64,000 bases of DNA from positions 1-64,000 of IMG/VR virus record IMGVR_UViG_3300033388_003553; one strand, given 5' to 3'. Positions 1 through 6,604 of this stretch are shown piece after piece (the stretch's first letter is position 1; the number at the start of each line of letters is the position of its first letter). The translations under genes and the position numbers were made by a program. Under the pieces are notes generated by a model, which saw nothing but the letters and a program-made list of their open reading frames with translations, searched no databases and had not been told where the DNA came from. Source of the DNA: a virus.

Positions 1-186
1 GAAAATGGTGTGATATTTATTGTTGAAAGAGAACTAAGCAAAGCCATTGATTGGGCTAACAGAAAGCTGCAAAAAGAAAGCTACGATTATAGAGTTAGTA
101 AGAAAGATTTAATTGATGATGGTTTGCGACTGCACGAAGATGAAACAGTAGGAATATATGAAGTTATTTACCCTAATGGTAGCTAA
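1..186 (+). CDS. Hypothetical cassette protein, 3' part
   Basis: Open from the first base of the window and ending at TAA 184-186; 61 C-terminal residues are visible (ENGVIFIVERELSKAIDW...). The acidic, Lys-rich sequence is not recognised. The stop codon overlaps a core-like GCTAACG, as in the other cassettes downstream. Confidence 0.6.
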   Translation, partial: ENGVIFIVERELSKAIDWANRKLQKESYDYRVSKKDLIDDGLRLHEDETVGIYEVIYPNGS

Positions 187-219
187 CGTAGTGGAATATG
201 AATTTTAAAATTACGGATT

Positions 220-366
220 ATGAAATGGTGGCAGAAAAAAGTTAGAGGATGGGTAGTTCCTTTTTGGTACACAGACACACCTTTATTTAGTAAAAGATTT
301 GCTGAATTAAGTGAGGAACAAAAAAAGAAATTAGCTGAAGATATAAGAAAGCAGAGAAGGAAGTAA
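220..366 (+). CDS. Small basic cassette protein (48 aa)
   Basis: ATG at 220 gives MKWWQKKVRGWVVPFWYT..., ending EDIRKQRRK. A Trp-rich N-terminus is followed by a charged helix. It sits between a degenerate core (GCTAACG, 182) and the core GTTGTATG at 387, so the ORF lies on the attC-loop side rather than the cassette side. Function unknown. Confidence 0.5.
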   Translation: MKWWQKKVRGWVVPFWYTDTPLFSKRFAELSEEQKKKLAEDIRKQRRK

Positions 367-386
367 TTTTATTATTTATATTCTTT

Positions 387-415
387 GTTGTATGTCTTTT
401 TTAATTGCATACAAC
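387..415 (+). repeat. Gene-less mini-cassette
   Basis: GTTGTATG at 387-394 and its complement CATACAAC at 408-415 enclose only a short T-rich loop. It has the same form as five further mini-cassettes in the array. Confidence 0.6.
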
Positions 416-540
416 GGTTTGGCTATGCACAGTTGGGCATTAAAAAGAATAAATATTAAAATAACAAATAAAATTTAACAAGATGGAAGAAATAAAAGAT
501 TATGAAGGAAACGCCCAATTGGGTATAGCTGTTGTTAGCA
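408..540 (+). repeat. attC site
   Basis: Inverse core CATACAACG (408), left arm with GGCTATGCACAGTTGGGC, right arm with GCCCAATTGGGTATAGC, and core GTTAGCA (534-540). The start codon of the next ORF (483) lies in the loop. Confidence 0.75.
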
Positions 541-767
541 GCCGTTTTTCTTGGGGACAAAAGGTGTGGTTCTTAAATGGTAGACATATAATGGATGGAA
601 CAGTAGAAGCTATTAGAGGGCAACAACATAGAATGTACAGCCACACCGACATAGAATTGGAACTATATCATACAAGTGGTGAGATGGATGCGAAATTTTG
701 GGTAAAGGATGAAGATTGTTTTGAAAGTAGACAGGCGTTGGTAGATGCTATTCTAAATGTCTGCTAA
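483..767 (+). CDS. Hypothetical cassette protein with attC-encoded N-terminus (94 aa)
   Basis: The cassette proper runs from GTTAGCAG (534) to CTGCTAAC (761), but the only upstream ATG (483) is in the loop of the preceding attC. Residues around LGIAVVSS are therefore translated from the attC right arm and core. The rest (SWGQKVWFLNG...TDIELELYHTSGE) looks like a small beta-rich domain. Function unknown. Translation from 483 is inferred. Confidence 0.6.
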   Translation: MEEIKDYEGNAQLGIAVVSSRFSWGQKVWFLNGRHIMDGTVEAIRGQQHRMYSHTDIELELYHTSGEMDAKFWVKDEDCFESRQALVDAILNVC

Positions 768-871
768 CGCTTGTATATCAAATGCAATGCACTAAACAGA
801 TAACGAATAAAATTAATTTAAGATAAACTAAACAAGTCCATAATAACAGTGTTTGATATGCGTTGTTATGT
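761..871 (+). repeat. attC site
   Basis: Inverse core CTGCTAACG (761), left arm TTGTATATCAAATGC, right arm TTTGATATGCGTTG, core GTTATGT (865-871). The loop is about 70 nt. Confidence 0.8.
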
Positions 872-884
872 GGCGTTAATTATT

Positions 885-1061
885 ATGAATGACGGAGATA
901 AATGCACAAAAAATGAAGTCACTAATTTTATGGCAAGTCAAGGGTTAGTATATTCTGGACTTGATGAATATTTTGATGAGTGGTTTGAAGAATATCACAT
1001 GAATTATGGGTTTGAATGTATTGGTGAAGATTTATATATCTACCATGAAGACGAATGGTAG
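885..1061 (+). CDS. Hypothetical acidic cassette protein (58 aa)
   Basis: The ATG at 885 is preferred over upstream GTG codons because it lies just inside the cassette, after core GTTATGTGGC (865). MNDGDKCTKNEVTNFMASQG... is followed by an acidic aromatic stretch (DEYFDEWFEEYHMNYG). The cassette closes with GCCACATAAC at 1069. Function unknown. Confidence 0.6.
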   Translation: MNDGDKCTKNEVTNFMASQGLVYSGLDEYFDEWFEEYHMNYGFECIGEDLYIYHEDEW

Positions 1062-1068
1062 AGTAAAT

Positions 1069-1136
1069 GCCACATAACGCTTAGTGTAAAATGCGTATGT
1101 AACGCAGTGAAATATGAATTTTAAACATTGTTAGCG
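1069..1136 (+). repeat. attC site
   Basis: Inverse core CACATAACG near 1071 and core GTTAGCG at 1130-1136. Arm pairing is weaker than in neighbouring sites. Confidence 0.6.
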
Positions 1137-1170
1137 TTTCGTTTTTGAGCGTTGGCAGTAAACTTGAATA

Positions 1171-1374
1171 ATGGCAAAAGAAATAATACATACAATAAAA
1201 GTAAGAGGTAATATATTACACGGTATTTTGGATGAGGACAGTATGACCTTTGTAGCAGTAGGATGTGAAAAGTATGGGGGCTTTTCAACAACTATGAATA
1301 TAGAGGGATTACCTTATGAGATACTAAAACAAACTATTATTGAATGGGATGATAGCGTTGATAATGAACACTAA
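1171..1374 (+). CDS. Hypothetical cassette protein (67 aa)
   Basis: MAKEIIHTIKVRGNILHGILDEDS... has a beta-hairpin-like pattern and an acidic C-terminus. The cassette runs from GTTAGCG (1130) to ACACTAACG (1368), and the stop codon overlaps the closing core. Function unknown. Confidence 0.6.
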   Translation: MAKEIIHTIKVRGNILHGILDEDSMTFVAVGCEKYGGFSTTMNIEGLPYEILKQTIIEWDDSVDNEH

Positions 1375-1431
1375 CGTATTTAGCTATGAGTAGTGCGATT
1401 AAATAAAAAAATAACTTAAAAATATAAAACA

Positions 1432-1668
1432 ATGTTTGCAGAATATAATAAACAAGAAGAAAAGGAACAAATAGCATTACTTATAGGTGGTGTTATTAAA
1501 CGTATTGAGGAATATGCACCAAAACCAATAGAGTTGCCTGAATTTGATTTAACAAAAAAAGCAGACCATATCTATTGTGTTGAATGGGGAATGAAGAAAG
1601 CAAAAAGAAACGAGTTTAAGGTTTATCAAAAGATGTTAAAAGAACTGAAAGAGAAATATGTTTTATAA
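1432..1668 (+). CDS. Hypothetical helical cassette protein (78 aa)
   Basis: MFAEYNKQEEKEQIALLIGG... ends KMLKELKEKYVL: a Lys/Glu-rich helical protein. The attC before it (1368) has lost a clear GTT core, so this and the previous gene may now be one fused cassette. The stop codon overlaps TTTTATAACG. Confidence 0.6.
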   Translation: MFAEYNKQEEKEQIALLIGGVIKRIEEYAPKPIELPEFDLTKKADHIYCVEWGMKKAKRNEFKVYQKMLKELKEKYVL

Positions 1669-1758
1669 CGCTTGGCTATAAGCCGTATTTTGAAACCTAA
1701 AAATAAAATGAATATGAAGAACTTAATTAAATATGGCTTTATAGCCGTTGTTAGTTGC
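1661..1758 (+). repeat. attC site
   Basis: Inverse core TTTTATAACG (1661), left arm CTTGGCTATAAGCCG, right arm TATGGCTTTATAGCCGTTG, core GTTAGTTGC (1750-1758). The next gene starts in its loop. Confidence 0.8.
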
Positions 1759-1971
1759 TTTTTACTTAGTTGTGATACAGATGCAACAAATCCATTAAAA
1801 TGTTACTTAAAGGTTAAGGAAAAACACAACAACTCTATAATATTTCCAATACCAAATGAAAAATACAAATTTATAGTAGTTGATACTTGTGGAAAAGTAA
1901 CTTATGTCGAAACACTTGACAGCGACACGCCAGACGTTAGTAATGAAATAGTTGTTAATAATTGCAACTAA
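1708..1971 (+). CDS. Predicted lipoprotein whose signal peptide is encoded by attC
   Basis: MNMKNLIKYGFIAVVSCFLLSC has a Lys-positive start, a hydrophobic core and a lipobox-like LLSC, so export and lipidation at Cys are predicted. The residues IKYGFIAVVS come from the attC right arm and core. The mature part is about 65 aa of unknown function. The cassette closes with GCAACTAAC at 1964, the exact complement of its opening core. Confidence 0.65.
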   Translation: MNMKNLIKYGFIAVVSCFLLSCDTDATNPLKCYLKVKEKHNNSIIFPIPNEKYKFIVVDTCGKVTYVETLDSDTPDVSNEIVVNNCN

Positions 1972-2032
1972 CGTAATTGTATATGATTACGTTTGAGGAA
2001 CGAAAATTAATTATATACGGTGTTATGCACCG
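1964..2032 (+). repeat. attC site
   Basis: Inverse core GCAACTAACG (1964), arms TAATTGTATATGATTACG and TAATTATATACGGTG, core GTTATGCACC (2022). Confidence 0.8.
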
Positions 2033-2050
2033 TTAATTTTAGAAATACAA

Positions 2051-2293
2051 ATGGAAGATATAAAAGAACAAAGATTAAAAGATGGTGATATAATAGATAT
2101 ACACCAAACTGTAAATGGGCAAAGGTATTTTGTGGTGCTACAAAAAAGACCTTTAGATATTAGATATGGGTATGACTTAACAAGAAAGTATGAGTATGAC
2201 CAAAAAGACTTGTTAGCACCATCAAAAATAACTTACGAAGTAGATTGGGAAATAATAGGTAGTATCTATGATAATATACCTAATGGTGCATAA
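2051..2293 (+). CDS. Hypothetical cassette protein (80 aa)
   Basis: MEDIKEQRLKDGDIIDIHQTVNGQRYFVVL... predicts a compact beta-barrel-like fold resembling small beta-rich domains, but no family is recognised. Opening core GTTATGCACC and closing core GGTGCATAAC are perfect complements over 10 nt, making this one of the clearest cassettes. Confidence 0.65.
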   Translation: MEDIKEQRLKDGDIIDIHQTVNGQRYFVVLQKRPLDIRYGYDLTRKYEYDQKDLLAPSKITYEVDWEIIGSIYDNIPNGA

Positions 2294-2344
2294 CGGTTTG
2301 TGTATGGCATCTTTTTAATGCGCTATACACATTGTTGTGTGTAG
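2285..2344 (+). repeat. attC site (compact)
   Basis: Inverse core GGTGCATAACG, left arm TTTGTGTATGGCA, short loop, right arm GCGCTATACACATTG, core GTTGTGTGTAG (2334). It is close to the textbook attC layout. Confidence 0.85.
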
Positions 2345-2375
2345 TGCGGATTATTAACAGATAAACTTAATTGAA

Positions 2376-2621
2376 ATGAAATATTGTACAGCATTTACAT
2401 TGATAAGAAAATTAGATGAGTTTAAAGAGAACTTAAAAGATATAGATATATCAGAAGCTGATAAGAAAAGGAATGGGGCTTATTCTGTAGCGTTAGAACA
2501 ATTAGAAGCGGTGCTTGATAGTAGAATGGATATGGAAGAAATAGCACACCCTGACAATGTTCTAAGAAATATAATGATGTTGGCACACTTAGACAAAACT
2601 GATGCAACCACAAAAAAGTAG
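2376..2621 (+). CDS. Hypothetical helical cassette protein (81 aa)
   Basis: MKYCTAFTLIRKLDEFKENLKDIDISEADKK... is mostly helical and charged. The cassette lies between GTTGTGTGTAG (2334) and TACACACAAT (about 2625), where the closing core carries AAT instead of AAC. Function unknown. Confidence 0.6.
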   Translation: MKYCTAFTLIRKLDEFKENLKDIDISEADKKRNGAYSVALEQLEAVLDSRMDMEEIAHPDNVLRNIMMLAHLDKTDATTKK

Positions 2622-2623
2622 TA

Positions 2624-2697
2624 TTACACACAATGTTGAATCTATACTCTCGTGTTTGCTTTTTTGCAAATATGGAGTTATAGATAGTGTTATGCTT
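2624..2697 (+). repeat. attC site
   Basis: Inverse core ACACACAATG, arms TTGAATCTATACTC and GAGTTATAGATAGTG, core GTTATGCTT (2689). Confidence 0.75.
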
Positions 2698-2730
2698 TCG
2701 CTGGATTATTAAAACTTAAACTAAATAGAT

Positions 2731-2991
2731 ATGCTAGAAGTAAACGGATTAAAATACTCAAGAGAACAGTTTGCTGATTATAAAAACAGAGCAATAGCTG
2801 TACTTGAAAAAGACAAAGAGTATCATAGATTAGATGTTTATACAACAGACACTAATAGATTCAATTTAATAGAGGTGCTTAAAGCATCAGCAAAGAAAGG
2901 TGTGAGATTTGTTAGACTTGACCATTGGTGTACAAAAGAACAAGACGATAGAGATGCTGAATTAATATCTGATTGGTTAAGTGAAGCATAA
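2731..2991 (+). CDS. Hypothetical cassette protein (86 aa)
   Basis: MLEVNGLKYSREQFADYKNRAIAVLEKDKEYHRL... has an alternating alpha/beta pattern. The cassette opens with GTTATGCTT (2689); the complementary GAAGCATAATG at 2983 overlaps its stop. The TAATG junction couples it to the next gene. Function unknown. Confidence 0.65.
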   Translation: MLEVNGLKYSREQFADYKNRAIAVLEKDKEYHRLDVYTTDTNRFNLIEVLKASAKKGVRFVRLDHWCTKEQDDRDAELISDWLSEA

Positions 2992-3266
2992 TGATAAGTA
3001 TAAACAAAGTTATGAGTGATATAATAAAAGAGGCTTTTGAAAACATAGACCCAGAAGCAGATAAAAGATTAGATGAAAAACTAAAAAATGGTAGCGAATC
3101 ATTTGGTTTATATGATGTTAGCAAATGCGATTGCTCTCTTTTGGTAGCTTGTGAAAATTGCGGAGAAGAAAAGGGCTTATATGGTGACTTTTGGGAAAAC
3201 AAAAAGAAGCATGATAAACTAACACAAGAGGAAATTGAAGAAGATTGCAGAAACATACCTAACTAG
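2991..3266 (+). CDS. Hypothetical acidic protein with Cys pairs (91 aa)
   Basis: The ATG overlaps the previous stop (TAATG), suggesting translational coupling. The segment SKCDCSLLVACENCGEEKG has Cys residues in CxC and CxxC spacing, so metal binding is possible. No full attC separates it from the gene before, so the two may share a cassette ending at GCTAACG (3273). Confidence 0.6.
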   Translation: MISINKVMSDIIKEAFENIDPEADKRLDEKLKNGSESFGLYDVSKCDCSLLVACENCGEEKGLYGDFWENKKKHDKLTQEEIEEDCRNIPN

Positions 3267-3269
3267 TTG

Positions 3270-3402
3270 TTGCTAACGCATTATATAAGAAACGTTGTGG
3301 AGATTAAGCGAAATATTAAATAAATAAACAAAAAACTATGTTTAAAGAATTAGATTATAAAAATAGACAAACTAACAATGTTTTTTATATGTTGTTATTT
3401 GC
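3270..3402 (+). repeat. attC site
   Basis: Inverse core TTGCTAACG, left arm CATTATATAAGAAAC, right arm GTTTTTTATATGTTG, core GTTATTTGC (3394). The start of the next ORF is inside the loop. Confidence 0.65.
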
Positions 3403-3577
3403 AGTGCTTGACAAGTACAGACAATTATTTGTAAGCATTGACATTGAAGAAGCAAAAAAGAGAGGGTTTAAGTTTTACAGAAATGTTTTTGGTGATGAAA
3501 TAAACCATATAGATTGTAGAAGCCTTTGGATAGACCACAAAGCCCGAACGTGGCGAGTAGAACAGTTAAATATATAG
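3338..3577 (+). CDS. Hypothetical cassette protein, N-terminus from attC (79 aa)
   Basis: MFKELDYKNRQTNNVFYMLLFAVLDKYRQ...: the first ~19 residues lie in the attC loop and right arm, and the cassette proper starts at 3395. The C-terminus holds a short WIDHKARTWR motif. The closing core GCATATAAC (3582) matches the opening core with one mismatch. Function unknown. Confidence 0.55.
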   Translation: MFKELDYKNRQTNNVFYMLLFAVLDKYRQLFVSIDIEEAKKRGFKFYRNVFGDEINHIDCRSLWIDHKARTWRVEQLNI

Positions 3578-3581
3578 CATT

Positions 3582-3679
3582 GCATATAACGGTTTGGCTA
3601 TGCACCGTAAAGCATAGCACAATGTTTAATCTTAGCACAATACTATATTGCTTTATGGTGTATAGGTTGTGTTAGCAAA
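3582..3679 (+). repeat. attC site
   Basis: Inverse core GCATATAACG, left arm TTTGGCTATGCACCGTAAAG, right arm CTTTATGGTGTATAGG, core GTTAGCAAA (3671). Confidence 0.8.
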
Positions 3680-3688
3680 TCGTTTATT

Positions 3689-3949
3689 ATGAGTTTAGAA
3701 GAAAAACTGTTTAAGTTATTAGAGGATTACGGATGTAGAGATGGCATTCAAGTTGAGAATATAACAGAAGCTTATTATACATCTGATAAAGATTTAAGAG
3801 TTTACACAAAAAATGGAAATTGTTTTGAGGTTAAGAGAGTATCTACTAATGATAAGTTAGAATACACTTTTGATGCTCGTATTTTTGATGGCTTTAATAC
3901 TATAACCATAGAAGAAGCTATTGATTTAATTAATGAAACAATAATTTAA
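3689..3949 (+). CDS. Hypothetical cassette protein (86 aa)
   Basis: MSLEEKLFKLLEDYGCRDGIQVENITEAYY... reads as an N-terminal helix followed by beta strands. It is the first of two ORFs in the cassette bounded by GTTAGCAAA (3671) and TTTGCTAAC (4034). Function unknown. Confidence 0.6.
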   Translation: MSLEEKLFKLLEDYGCRDGIQVENITEAYYTSDKDLRVYTKNGNCFEVKRVSTNDKLEYTFDARIFDGFNTITIEEAIDLINETII

Positions 3950-3951
3950 TA

Positions 3952-4041
3952 ATGTATAATTTAGACGAATATTTAAAATTATTTATAATATGTTTTTTGT
4001 TTTCTTTGTTACTATGCGTAACATTAATTAATGTTTGCTAA
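3952..4041 (+). CDS. Single-span membrane peptide (29 aa)
   Basis: MYNLDEYLKLFIICFLFSLL... is one continuous transmembrane segment with a short charged N-terminus. It starts 2 nt after the previous stop and ends on the closing core, so it probably belongs to the same two-gene cassette. This could be a small toxin or a chance ORF. Confidence 0.4.
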   Translation: MYNLDEYLKLFIICFLFSLLLCVTLINVC

Positions 4042-4102
4042 CACCCCTTGTATGGTGGCGTTGTGAGGAACGAACTATGCACTATACAAATTGTTGTAGT
4101 GC
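4034..4102 (+). repeat. attC site
   Basis: Inverse core TTTGCTAAC, arms CCTTGTATGGTG and CACTATACAAATTG, core GTTGTAGTGC (4093). Confidence 0.8.
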
Positions 4103-4125
4103 GTTTAATTAAAAACTAAAAAAAA

Positions 4126-4305
4126 ATGGATTGGATATTATTTGTATTTAAGAGAGGTTTTAAGCATTACCTAGTAGCTGATGAAAGTGAAGAAAGTGCA
4201 TGGAAAAGTCTATCTAATAGACAAAGTATAAGCCTAGAAAACTGTAAAAAAGAATACCATTTAAAAGGCACAATGAACGGTAATAGTGGTATATGGAAAA
4301 TCTAA
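4126..4305 (+). CDS. Hypothetical cassette protein (59 aa)
   Basis: MDWILFVFKRGFKHYLVADESEESAWKSLS... resembles short proteins of the kind that transform or tag an incoming amino-acid string, but no family can be named. The cassette is bounded by GTTGTAGTGC (4093) and GCACTACAAC (4307), exact complements. Confidence 0.55.
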   Translation: MDWILFVFKRGFKHYLVADESEESAWKSLSNRQSISLENCKKEYHLKGTMNGNSGIWKI

Positions 4306-4348
4306 TGCACTACAACGTATAATAATATGAATTTTTAAAGAACGAATT

Positions 4349-4528
4349 ATGAAAACAGAATTTAAAAGAAAGTACAAGAAATTAACCGTTTGGGGAAACG
4401 TAGGTACAACTGTAAATATAAACTTAGAGAGTGACATACCTTTTGAAGAACCGCAAGACGTTGAGGTTGATTTAACCAATGACGAGGTAAAGGAACTTAT
4501 TAAAACACTACAAAGTTTAGTTCTTTAA
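4349..4528 (+). CDS. Hypothetical cassette protein (59 aa)
   Basis: MKTEFKRKYKKLTVWGNVGTTVNINLES... has a basic start, beta-rich middle and acidic helix. It lies between inverse core GCACTACAACG (4307) and core GTTGTAAAA (4544), i.e. inside an attC-type loop of about 240 nt. Confidence 0.55.
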   Translation: MKTEFKRKYKKLTVWGNVGTTVNINLESDIPFEEPQDVEVDLTNDEVKELIKTLQSLVL

Positions 4529-4543
4529 TTATTTATATTATGT

Positions 4544-4572
4544 GTTGTAAAATCGTTTTAATGTTTTACAAC
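4544..4572 (+). repeat. Gene-less mini-cassette
   Basis: GTTGTAAAA (4544) and TTTTACAAC (4564) enclose a loop containing CGTTTTAATG, a motif shared with other attC loops in the array. Confidence 0.65.
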
Positions 4573-4661
4573 GTTTAGGCTAAGGTTAGTAGCCTTAATT
4601 ACTGACCATTAATTTACAACAAGACCTATTTAGGCTATTAACTTTAGACCTTGTTAGGCAC
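4564..4661 (+). repeat. attC site
   Basis: Inverse core TTTTACAACG, left arm GGCTAAGGTTAGTAGCC, right arm GGCTATTAACTTTAGACC, core GTTAGGCAC (4653). Confidence 0.8.
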
Positions 4662-4669
4662 TTTTAATT

Positions 4670-4915
4670 ATGGGATTTAAACAATATAGAAGAACACAGA
4701 TTGCAGAGATGACACCTGTAACAAAAGAAATGCAAGACAACTTTAAAAACAAACCTGCATTTATTGTAGATAACATTGTTGTGTCGGTTAGTAACGAAGA
4801 CTTAAATAATGGTAGTCCCAAAGTTGGTGATATGATAGCAAGAAACCCAAAAAACCATAAAGACCAATGGCTAGTAGCTAAAAAATACTTTGAAGATAAT
4901 TTTGAGGTTATCTAA
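4670..4915 (+). CDS. Hypothetical cassette protein of a phage-like small-protein type (81 aa)
   Basis: The C-terminal stretch GDMIARNPKNHKDQWLVAKK resembles a conserved segment seen in small phage proteins, recalled without a database check. The N-terminal RRTQIAEM... is basic. Cassette ends GTTAGGCAC and GTGCCTAAC are perfect complements. Function unknown. Confidence 0.65.
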   Translation: MGFKQYRRTQIAEMTPVTKEMQDNFKNKPAFIVDNIVVSVSNEDLNNGSPKVGDMIARNPKNHKDQWLVAKKYFEDNFEVI

Positions 4916-4917
4916 TT

Positions 4918-5047
4918 GTGCCTAACGTCCCGAATATGAAACGGTGGGACGTAAAAGAAACCGTTTACAAATGATTAAATTTAAACAAAGCAGTGAGGAA
5001 ACAAAACCACATAACACCCACTGTTTTATATTTCTTGTTATGTGGTG
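4918..5047 (+). repeat. attC region, possibly two nested sites
   Basis: Inverse core GTGCCTAACG (4918), an extra inverse core CCACATAAC (about 5009), and core GTTATGTGGTG (5037). It looks like two attC sites after loss of a cassette body. Confidence 0.6.
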
Positions 5048-5055
5048 TTTTAATT

Positions 5056-5280
5056 ATGAAAAAATTCGCAACAGCCTACTTTAGTCTTTTTGAAAACAAT
5101 GCAGTAGCACAAGTATTTGAAGCTAAAAACCAAGTTGAAGCTATGAAAAAAGCTATACTTTCTAATCAAAAAGACGAACATACAAGAGAATGGTTAAATG
5201 ATATGATTAATTTAAGTGTAGAAGATTTTAAAAATGAAGTTTTGCAATGTGAGATAGGCGTTGATGCTATAGAAATCTAA
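5056..5280 (+). CDS. Hypothetical cassette protein (74 aa)
   Basis: ATG 5056 is chosen because it follows core GTTATGTGGTG (5037). MKKFATAYFSLFENNAVAQVFEAKNQVEAMKK... reads as strand-strand-helix, resembling small proteins that modify or bind amino-acid or nucleotide ligands, but no family is assigned. It closes with CCACATAACG at 5283. Confidence 0.6.
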   Translation: MKKFATAYFSLFENNAVAQVFEAKNQVEAMKKAILSNQKDEHTREWLNDMINLSVEDFKNEVLQCEIGVDAIEI

Positions 5281-5323
5281 TACCACATAACGTCAAATGT
5301 AACAGTAGTAAATAAAACGGATT

Positions 5324-5554
5324 ATGAGAATAGCGAAACTTAGAAAGCGACTAAAAGAAAAAAAATTTTTAGAAAAGCAATATAATAGACTAACACAAGA
5401 AGCGTCTGAAATGGATGATTTTAGAAGGTTTGAATGTTCTACTTTTTTTCGGGGTTATGAAAGAGCAGAATATAATCAACGAAAGTATGATAAGACAATG
5501 AAGCAATTAACAAGGCAGATAGATTTTATAAAAAGACTACTTAATATAGAGTAG
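5324..5554 (+). CDS. Basic coiled-coil cassette protein (76 aa)
   Basis: MRIAKLRKRLKEKKFLEKQYNRLTQEAS... and QLTRQIDFIKRLLNIE have heptad-like spacing, predicting a coiled coil. It lies between CCACATAACG (5283) and the core at 5583, in the attC-loop polarity. Function unknown. Confidence 0.55.
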   Translation: MRIAKLRKRLKEKKFLEKQYNRLTQEASEMDDFRRFECSTFFRGYERAEYNQRKYDKTMKQLTRQIDFIKRLLNIE

Positions 5555-5582
5555 TTTTATTTATTACTTGTTACATAATGTT

Positions 5583-5607
5583 GTTGTGCGTTTTAATGCA
5601 CTCCAAC
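5583..5607 (+). repeat. Gene-less mini-cassette
   Basis: GTTGTGC (5583) and GCACTCCAAC (5598) around GTTTTAATG. Confidence 0.55.
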
Positions 5608-5719
5608 GAGCAAGTGTATGGCACGTTGCCACAACTAAATTAAAAACGATATGAATTGGATTAAGAAATTATTTAATAAAAAAGAAGGAAAGCAATGTGC
5701 TATACATAATGTTAGCCAC
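5598..5719 (+). repeat. attC site
   Basis: Left arm GTGTATGGCACGTTGCCAC, right arm GCAATGTGCTATACAT, core GTTAGCCAC (5711). The next ORF starts in the loop. Confidence 0.75.
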
Positions 5720-5875
5720 AGTTATATTTTAGGTGAAAGAGATGAAACAGGTTTTTGTGATTTGTATAGAGATGGTGAAAAGACAAATGTTAGAATGTTG
5801 ACTTTTACTCCTGAACAAGTAAAGAACTTACAAGATATTGCCGATAAGATATATCGTGAAAATAATTGTGGCTAA
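5651..5875 (+). CDS. Hypothetical cassette protein with attC-derived N-terminus (74 aa)
   Basis: MNWIKKLFNKKEGKQCAIHNVSHSY...: residues up to HNVSH are read from the attC loop, right arm and core. The cassette body encodes the remaining ~50 residues (ILGERDETGFCDLYRDGEK...). It closes with TGTGGCTAAC (5867), complementary to GTTAGCCACA. Function unknown. Confidence 0.6.
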   Translation: MNWIKKLFNKKEGKQCAIHNVSHSYILGERDETGFCDLYRDGEKTNVRMLTFTPEQVKNLQDIADKIYRENNCG

Positions 5876-6069
5876 CGCTCTGGGTATGGAGTCGGTTTTT
5901 TACGGATTTGAAACACTAAAACAAAAGATAATGAGTACGGAGAAAGATTTAAACTATTATAAAGCAAACGCAGAAGAGGATTATAAACACGTGCCTATAA
6001 GTGTGCTAAGGTACATTTCGGAGTTAGAAACAGCAGTAAAAAACTGCTCTATACCTAATGTTAGCAACC
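5867..6069 (+). repeat. attC site with long loop
   Basis: Inverse core TGTGGCTAACG, left arm GCTCTGGGTATGGAG, right arm CTGCTCTATACCTAATG, core GTTAGCAACC (6060). The loop of ~160 nt carries the first half of the next ORF. Confidence 0.65.
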
Positions 6070-6194
6070 CGTTTAATGCAAGTGAGTTTGAATACTCTGA
6101 ATTTATTAAAGGCAAAGGTAAGGAGTATAACTACGTATCTAATAAGATACACTATTTCGTGAATGGTGAATTGGTTAAAATACTTAATCAATAA
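5931..6194 (+). CDS. Hypothetical protein spanning an attC recombination point (87 aa)
   Basis: MSTEKDLNYYKANAEEDYKHVP... runs through the core GTTAGCAACC, read as NVSNP. The first ~43 residues belong to the upstream attC loop and the last ~44 to the cassette 6060-6206. The product is thus potentially a chimera of two exchangeable modules. Function unknown. Confidence 0.6.
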   Translation: MSTEKDLNYYKANAEEDYKHVPISVLRYISELETAVKNCSIPNVSNPFNASEFEYSEFIKGKGKEYNYVSNKIHYFVNGELVKILNQ

Positions 6195-6196
6195 TG

Positions 6197-6322
6197 GTTG
6201 CTAACGATTGCAAATATAAAAAGTTTAAAACTAAACTTTAATTAAATGAGATAAATTTACGACATTTATAGATTTTTATTTGGTATTCTGAATAAAATGT
6301 TTTATATTTGCTGTTATAAAAT
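6197..6322 (+). repeat. attC site containing a promoter
   Basis: Inverse core GGTTGCTAACG, left arm TTGCAAATATAAAA, right arm TTTTATATTTGCTG, core GTTATAAAAT (6313). The right arm doubles as a promoter -7 element. Confidence 0.75.
6280..6310 (+). promoter_or_regulatory. Bacteroidota-type promoter inside attC
   Basis: TTG at 6280-6282 and TATATTTG at 6303-6310, 20 nt apart, match TTG-N19/20-TAnnTTTG. It is placed to transcribe the cassette starting at 6313. Confidence 0.6.
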
Positions 6323-6331
6323 CGTAAAATT

Positions 6332-6499
6332 ATGGACTTAGAAACTTGGATTGTAGTTGAAAATGGTGATATGTTTGAAGGAACACGAGAACAGTTTATG
6401 GATTGTTTCTTTTCAAATGCAGATGATGATGAAATTAAAGATTGGTGCTTTGATAATGGTTGGAAACTTAAAATAGGTGAAGAAACAATCTTCGCTTAA
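6332..6499 (+). CDS. Small acidic cassette protein (55 aa)
   Basis: MDLETWIVVENGDMFEGTREQFMDCFF... is strongly acidic with several Trp. It is the first gene after the attC-borne promoter. The cassette closes with TTTTATAAC at 6510. Function unknown; an inhibitor or DNA-mimic role would be speculation. Confidence 0.6.
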   Translation: MDLETWIVVENGDMFEGTREQFMDCFFSNADDDEIKDWCFDNGWKLKIGEETIFA

Positions 6500-6506
6500 T
6501 AATATT

Positions 6507-6574
6507 ATGTTTTATAACGGTTTGGCTATGTGCTGAACGAGGTACGAGTATGGCATATAGCTTTTGTTATATGC
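6507..6574 (+). repeat. attC site
   Basis: Inverse core TTTTATAACG, left arm TTTGGCTATGTGC, right arm GGCATATAGC, core GTTATATGC (6566). Near-identical to the site at 37813. Confidence 0.8.
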
Positions 6575-6604
6575 TTTTTATTAACTAATTAAAATTAAAA
6601 CATT

